DNA from: JBKEAJ01 sp047972135
GTDB taxonomy: Bacteria > Bacteroidota > Bacteroidia > Bacteroidales > Prolixibacteraceae
Direction of reading: 5' to 3'
NCBI GenBank assembly: GCA_047972135.1
Contig: JBKEAJ010000017.1
Span: 1 to 46,723 of the forward strand
DNA length: 46,723 nucleotides
Shown piece by piece: positions 43,664 through 46,723 of the stretch; within the stretch, counting starts at the first letter, position 1; each line of letters begins with the position of its first letter. The notes beneath the pieces were generated by a model. The model saw nothing but the letters and a program-made list of their open reading frames with translations, had not been told where the DNA came from and did not search any database. A program made the position numbers and the translations under genes.

Positions 43664-44308
43664 ATGATAACAAAAGAACAGAAAGAACTCTTTATAGAGC
43701 AAGCACATAGAGTAGGCAGAGAGCGTTTGCAGCTTTGCAGCAGTGGTAATATTTCGTGGAGGGTTGATGAGAATGTCGCCCTAGTTTCGGGTACAGGTTC
43801 GTGGCTTCCTCGACTTGCAGTCGAAAATATAGCAGTTTGTGATATCGCAACGGGGCAGCGCATAGATGGCGTTAAACCATCTATGGAAAGCACTTTTCAT
43901 TTAGGGATACTAAGAGAAAGGAAGGATATGAACGTAGTTCTTCATTTTCAGTCTAAGTATGCAACTGTCATTTCCTGCATGAAAAACAAGCCGTCAGATT
44001 TCAATGTTACTGCCGAAGTGCCTTGTTACTGTGGTATCGACATCCCCGTAGTTCCATACTACAGACCGGGTTCTCCCGAATTGGCAAAGGCTATGACAGA
44101 GGCAATGAAAGACCACGATACAGTGATTATGCATAAGCACGGGCAGGCTGTATGTGGAAAGGACTTTGACGATGCTTTTCAGAAAGCAGTATTTTTCGAG
44201 ATGGCATGTCAGATTATAGTAATGGCAGGCGAAGGCAATTATCATACACTTACAAAAGAAGAGATTAAGGACTTGGAAGTATATGTATTAGGAAAGACAG
44301 AGAAGTAG
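43664..44308 (+). CDS. Class II aldolase/adducin family protein
   Basis: A 214-residue cytoplasmic enzyme-like protein related to fuculose-1-phosphate aldolase. Family segments are LCSSGNISWR near residue 26, VSGTGSW, KPSMESTFHLGILRER with the conserved Glu near 74, VVLHFQSKYATVISCM near 90, and TVIMHKHGQAVCGKDFDDAF near 150. In the standard zinc site the second motif is H-x-H; here it reads H-F-Q, so one metal ligand is changed. It could be a sugar-phosphate aldolase with altered metal binding or a different lyase. It converges on the ATPase gene with 14 bases between stops. Confidence 0.85.
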   Translation: MITKEQKELFIEQAHRVGRERLQLCSSGNISWRVDENVALVSGTGSWLPRLAVENIAVCDIATGQRIDGVKPSMESTFHLGILRERKDMNVVLHFQSKYATVISCMKNKPSDFNVTAEVPCYCGIDIPVVPYYRPGSPELAKAMTEAMKDHDTVIMHKHGQAVCGKDFDDAFQKAVFFEMACQIIVMAGEGNYHTLTKEEIKDLEVYVLGKTEK

Positions 44309-44329
44309 GTAGCGAGTTGTGGCTACCTA
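44306..44329. terminator. Shared hairpin between convergent genes
   Basis: TAGGTAGC (44306-44313) pairs with GCTACCTA (44322-44329). It overlaps both stop codons and could end transcription from either side, though neither side has a strong T run. Confidence 0.4.
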
Positions 44330-45750
44330 AACAAGTCATCCATTGTAATCTCCGACTGAATGCTGTCGAAATATGGCGTGCGTTTGAGTCCGAAAGTTGT
44401 AATCATCGTAATGTGTATGGCTTTCTTCGTTTTAGTTTCCTGTCGGAATATTTCCACTTTATTTTGTAGTGCTTGTTCGTATTTTTTGTCGATGGAAAAT
44501 TCTGTTTTGGAGTATTTTATCTCACACAGGTTTATTAGATTGTCGTTTCGATCTATCAATAAGTCTATCTGAGCACCTTTGCTATCTTTGTTTGCAGGCT
44601 TTTTGCTTATCCACGAAGATATATTGGAAATAATACCGCTTATTCCGAGTTTCTCTTTTATTTGTTTTTTGTGAGCAAGGCACACTTGTTCAAAAGCATA
44701 GCCACTCCATGCTCTGTGCTTTGCGTTGTCTATCATTTTCGACCAATAATTTTCGTCAGTATTTCTATGCGCTTTTATGTAATTCATGTAGAATAAGGTG
44801 TAGGGGTCTGTCAGTTGATGTAGTTGATATTTACTCTTTGCGTCATAGTCTATGTAAGTATCTATAAAATTACATTGTTCGAGTTCTTCCAAAGTTTTTG
44901 TTAATGTACCCCCTGTCAAGAGGTTTGTAGATTCCGCTATTTCCTTACGTGTCAACCCCTTCTTCTTTTTTGCCAGAGCTTCTACCACCTTTATATGATT
45001 ATCGTGTTTAGAGAACAATGAGACGTATAAATTCTGAAATTCATTTCTCAATGCTCCACTTTTGCTGAAAAATAAGGCATCTATATTCTGAGCAATGCTT
45101 TTCCCTTTTTCTACAAGGCTCAGATAGTATGGAATACCGCCCATTATCATGTAATTCTCAGTAATCTGATATCGACTCAATGCAATTTTATTGCTGCGGA
45201 AATAATCCTCACATTCTTTTAGCGTAAATGGTTCGATATGCATTCTTCGGGTTACTCTGTTGTGGAGTCCACCTCTCGAATTGATAAGCTTATTTATTAT
45301 CCACGATGTTGCAGAGCCGCAAACAATAAGAAGAACGTCCGTTCTTGTATCTGCCCAGCTGTTCCAGAAATATTCTAGGGCACTGATGAATCGGGATTTG
45401 TGGGTGTCCATCCAAGGCATTTCGTCAATGAATATTACCTTCTTGCCTTTCTTTTTTGTGTTTTCCAGAAGATTTATCAATTGCTTGAATGCGGCAAACC
45501 AAGTTGTTGCCTTGGGATATAGAACATTTCCATATTGATTGAGGGCTACATTAAAGTTATGCAATTGTTCATCCAAGTTTGAATTAGCAATAGCAGCAAC
45601 GTAGAATGTGAAATCATTTTTGAATGTTTCTTTTATCAAGAAAGTTTTTCCCACTCTTCTGCGTCCGTACACCGCAACAAATTCAGGCTTGTGTGTTGTA
45701 GCATATTGTCTCAATGCTTTCTGTTCTAGCTGTCTGCCAACTATTTCCAT
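44323..45750 (-). CDS. AAA ATPase of the archaeal-ATPase/DUF234 type
   Basis: A 475-residue protein of the predicted ATPase family found in archaea and anaerobic bacteria. The N-terminal P-loop GRRRVGKTFLIKE (Walker A near 30) and KVIFIDEMPWMD (Walker B near 105) are intact, as is CGSATSWIINKL (sensor). A winged-helix segment (KKKKGLTRKEIAESTNLLTGG in outline) follows at about 260. The DUF234-like C-terminal domain has IDLLIDRNDNLINLCEIKYSK, resembling a PD-(D/E)XK nuclease fold. The biological role is unknown. Its promoter is preceded by three 53-bp palindromic repeats. Confidence 0.88.
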   Translation of the reverse strand: MEIVGRQLEQKALRQYATTHKPEFVAVYGRRRVGKTFLIKETFKNDFTFYVAAIANSNLDEQLHNFNVALNQYGNVLYPKATTWFAAFKQLINLLENTKKKGKKVIFIDEMPWMDTHKSRFISALEYFWNSWADTRTDVLLIVCGSATSWIINKLINSRGGLHNRVTRRMHIEPFTLKECEDYFRSNKIALSRYQITENYMIMGGIPYYLSLVEKGKSIAQNIDALFFSKSGALRNEFQNLYVSLFSKHDNHIKVVEALAKKKKGLTRKEIAESTNLLTGGTLTKTLEELEQCNFIDTYIDYDAKSKYQLHQLTDPYTLFYMNYIKAHRNTDENYWSKMIDNAKHRAWSGYAFEQVCLAHKKQIKEKLGISGIISNISSWISKKPANKDSKGAQIDLLIDRNDNLINLCEIKYSKTEFSIDKKYEQALQNKVEIFRQETKTKKAIHITMITTFGLKRTPYFDSIQSEITMDDLFR

Positions 45751-45767
45751 CTCTGTAATCTTTTATG

Positions 45768-45775
45768 CAAAGATA
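45768..45775 (-). promoter_or_regulatory. -7 element of the ATPase gene
   Basis: The minus strand reads TATCTTTG, ending 17 bases before the ATG at 45750. The place where a -33 box should lie falls inside the first 53-bp repeat. Confidence 0.55.
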
Positions 45776-45777
45776 CA

Positions 45778-45936
45778 CATTTGGCTGATAATAAAAAATA
45801 TTAGCAGCCAAATGTGGGTAAAAAAGCATACATTTGGCTGGCAATAAAAAATATTAGCAGCCAAAAGTGGGTAAAGATGCATACATTTGGCTGGCAATAA
45901 AAAATATTAGTAGCCAAAAGTAGGTGAAAAGTATAG
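45778..45936. repeat. Three tandem 53-bp repeats, each an extended palindrome
   Basis: Units begin at 45778, 45831 and 45884, exactly 53 bases apart. Each has CATTTGGCTG, then AATAAAAAATATTA, then GCAGCCAAA, so the unit folds as TTTGGCTG...CAGCCAAA around an inner TAATA/TATTA stem and an A5 loop. Units 1 and 2 differ at about five positions; unit 3 is more diverged in its last 15 bases. The array lies directly upstream of the ATPase -7 element, as expected of an operator or of a structured element tied to this gene. Confidence 0.85.
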
Positions 45937-45990
45937 ATTGAGTATTCAGATTATTTATTTTGGCTCAGCATTTTCGAACCACAATATCCT

Positions 45991-46023
45991 AAAAAAGAAA
46001 AAGCTCAACATTGGTTGAGCTTT
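45991..46023 (-). terminator. Terminator of the tRNA-Arg gene
   Basis: On the minus strand AAGCTCAAC and GTTGAGCTT form a nine-base stem with an ATTG-type loop, followed by a run of T residues. Confidence 0.85.
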
Positions 46024-46035
46024 CAGCGTTCAATC

Positions 46036-46112
46036 TGGTGATCCAGCTAGGACTCGAACCTAGAACCTACAGCTTAGAAGGCTGTTGCTCTATCCAATTG
46101 AGCTACTGAACC
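46036..46112 (-). tRNA. tRNA-Arg (anticodon UCU)
   Basis: A complete cloverleaf on the minus strand. The acceptor stem pairs GGTTCAG with CTGGATC, followed by discriminator A and an encoded CCA. The anticodon stem ACAGC/GCTGT encloses the loop CTTCTAA, giving anticodon TCT, which reads AGA. The T arm has GGTTCGAGTCC. It is flanked by its own promoter and terminator and is transcribed alone. Confidence 0.96.
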
Positions 46113-46129
46113 GTCAATTTTAAGTGGCA

Positions 46130-46160
46130 CAAAGATAGTTGTTTTTAACGAGAGGACAAA
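46130..46160 (-). promoter_or_regulatory. Promoter of the tRNA-Arg gene
   Basis: On the minus strand TTTG (46160-46157) and TATCTTTG (46137-46130) are exactly 19 bases apart, a full consensus. Confidence 0.85.
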
Positions 46161-46543
46161 AATAAGTATGAAATAAAATTTGAGTTTTTTTCTATGTGCT
46201 TCTATTCGGTTTGATGATATAGATAATCTTCTGTGATTGTCTATCAATAAGCAGTGGGTTTGTGGGTATTTAGAACCTTTGCTTACAACAAGGTCATGAT
46301 TCTTCTAAAATATAGTATTGGTATTTGTTCGGTGTTTGTTTTGCAATTTGAATCTTGGTATGTTTTTTTTTGAAAGAATGATAGATAAAACACGAGGTTG
46401 ATAAAAGTTAAAAAAACATGCCTAATCTTAAGCATTTGTAAATAATTAAAAAGTGCATATTATTTGAACAAAGACGTGTTTATATTGGTTCTAAGAAAGA
46501 TTATGACATAGACTTTTAATACTAATAATTAGAGTACTTTATT
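46161..46543. other. AT-rich intergenic region before the sulfatase
   Basis: No open frame of note, no tRNA, and none of the window's repeat families. No consensus TAnnTTTG promoter lies close to the sulfatase start, which may mean that the gene needs an alternative sigma factor or activator. Confidence 0.4.
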
Positions 46544-46723
46544 ATGAGAAAAAATGTTCTCTCTACGACGGTCCTATTATTAATTGGGCTAGTTGGGTTT
46601 GCACAAAAAAGTGAGAAACCCAACATACTTGTTATTTTTGGAGATGATATTGCTTATTGGAACTTGAGTTATAATAACCGTGGCATGATGGGTTATAAAA
46701 CTCCGAATATTGATAAGATTGCT
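46544..46723 (+). CDS. Secreted sulfatase (arylsulfatase), truncated by the window end
   Basis: The first 60 codons of a sulfatase. Signal peptide KNVLSTTVLLLIGLVGFAQ, then the conserved metal-binding start PNILVIFGDDIAYWNLS, followed by MMGYKTPNIDKIA, the family's first motif block. The Asp pair in GDD binds the active-site calcium. The Cys/Ser that becomes formylglycine lies beyond the edge, so activity cannot be judged. The exported form fits glycan or aryl-sulfate use by a Bacteroidota cell. Confidence 0.88.
   Translation, partial: MRKNVLSTTVLLLIGLVGFAQKSEKPNILVIFGDDIAYWNLSYNNRGMMGYKTPNIDKIA

Noticed and set aside
45778..45936. CRISPR array
   Set aside because: Three units of 53 bases with no variable spacers and no cas genes; the whole unit repeats, so it is a tandem palindrome array.
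46036..46112. tRNA-Arg as an integration attachment site
   Set aside because: No integrase, phage gene or direct repeat of the tRNA 3' end is seen in the flanking sequence.

Overview
This window is a stretch of chromosome from a member of the Bacteroidota, most likely order Bacteroidales. The evidence is a SusC/SusD pair, several Bacteroidota-only families (DUF4271, DUF6452/DUF6048, DUF4783, DUF6576), at least two near-perfect promoters of the TTTG-N19-TAnnTTTG type, and starts preceded by A-rich sequence instead of Shine-Dalgarno sites. Genus is not resolved. Most of the window is core housekeeping DNA. It is interrupted by AT-rich accessory islands holding dispersed repeats, decayed mobile or accessory genes, and metal and glycan uptake genes.

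Layout. 1-4.7 kb: amino-sugar or sugar use (FucP-type permease, nagB), an MNT/HEPN pair and pepD. 4.8-5.8 kb: an unrecognised exported protein. 6.1-9.4 kb: thrS, then infC-rpmI-rplT. infC appears to start at an AUU codon behind a strong Shine-Dalgarno site, and rplT is preceded by a stem-loop that could be an L20 leader. 9.5-16 kb: rubrerythrin, the DUF4271-hemD-rnpA-DUF6452-DUF6048 block, asnA, an acyl-ACP thioesterase and map. 16.1-22 kb: a minus-strand run tgt-lptG/F-mlaD-like-dnaA-yigZ.

22.0-24.7 kb: a TPP riboswitch controls a TonB-dependent receptor (probable thiamine receptor). Its last 25 codons lie beyond an in-frame TGA, and a terminator follows, so the usual pnuT/tnr3 partners are absent. 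24.7-31.3 kb: repeats, an internally deleted IS5-type transposase, an isolated SusC/SusD pair and a frameshifted AAA ATPase remnant. 31.3-34.8 kb: a probable metal-handling operon made of a Cys-rich exported protein, a TonB receptor with a CC-containing plug, and a small HMA-domain protein. 34.8-35.1 kb: what looks like an antitoxin/YoeB-toxin chimera left by a deletion.

35.4-42.8 kb: corA behind an AddB-like nuclease, DUF4783-yihY, and a rhomboid protease with an inactive rhomboid-like partner. 42.8-43.6 kb: a repeat graveyard carrying inverted copies of the repeats found near 24.7 and 31 kb. 43.7-45.8 kb: a class II aldolase-family protein facing a DUF234-type ATPase. That ATPase's promoter is preceded by three 53-bp tandem repeats, each an almost perfect palindrome. 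46.0-46.7 kb: a tRNA-Arg(UCU) with its own promoter and terminator, then the start of a secreted sulfatase cut by the window edge.

The best candidates for something undescribed are the 53-bp palindrome array at the ATPase gene, the candidate rplT leader, and the AUU/Shine-Dalgarno infC start in a lineage that normally avoids Shine-Dalgarno. The nonsense-interrupted, riboswitch-controlled receptor is the clearest sign of recent gene decay.
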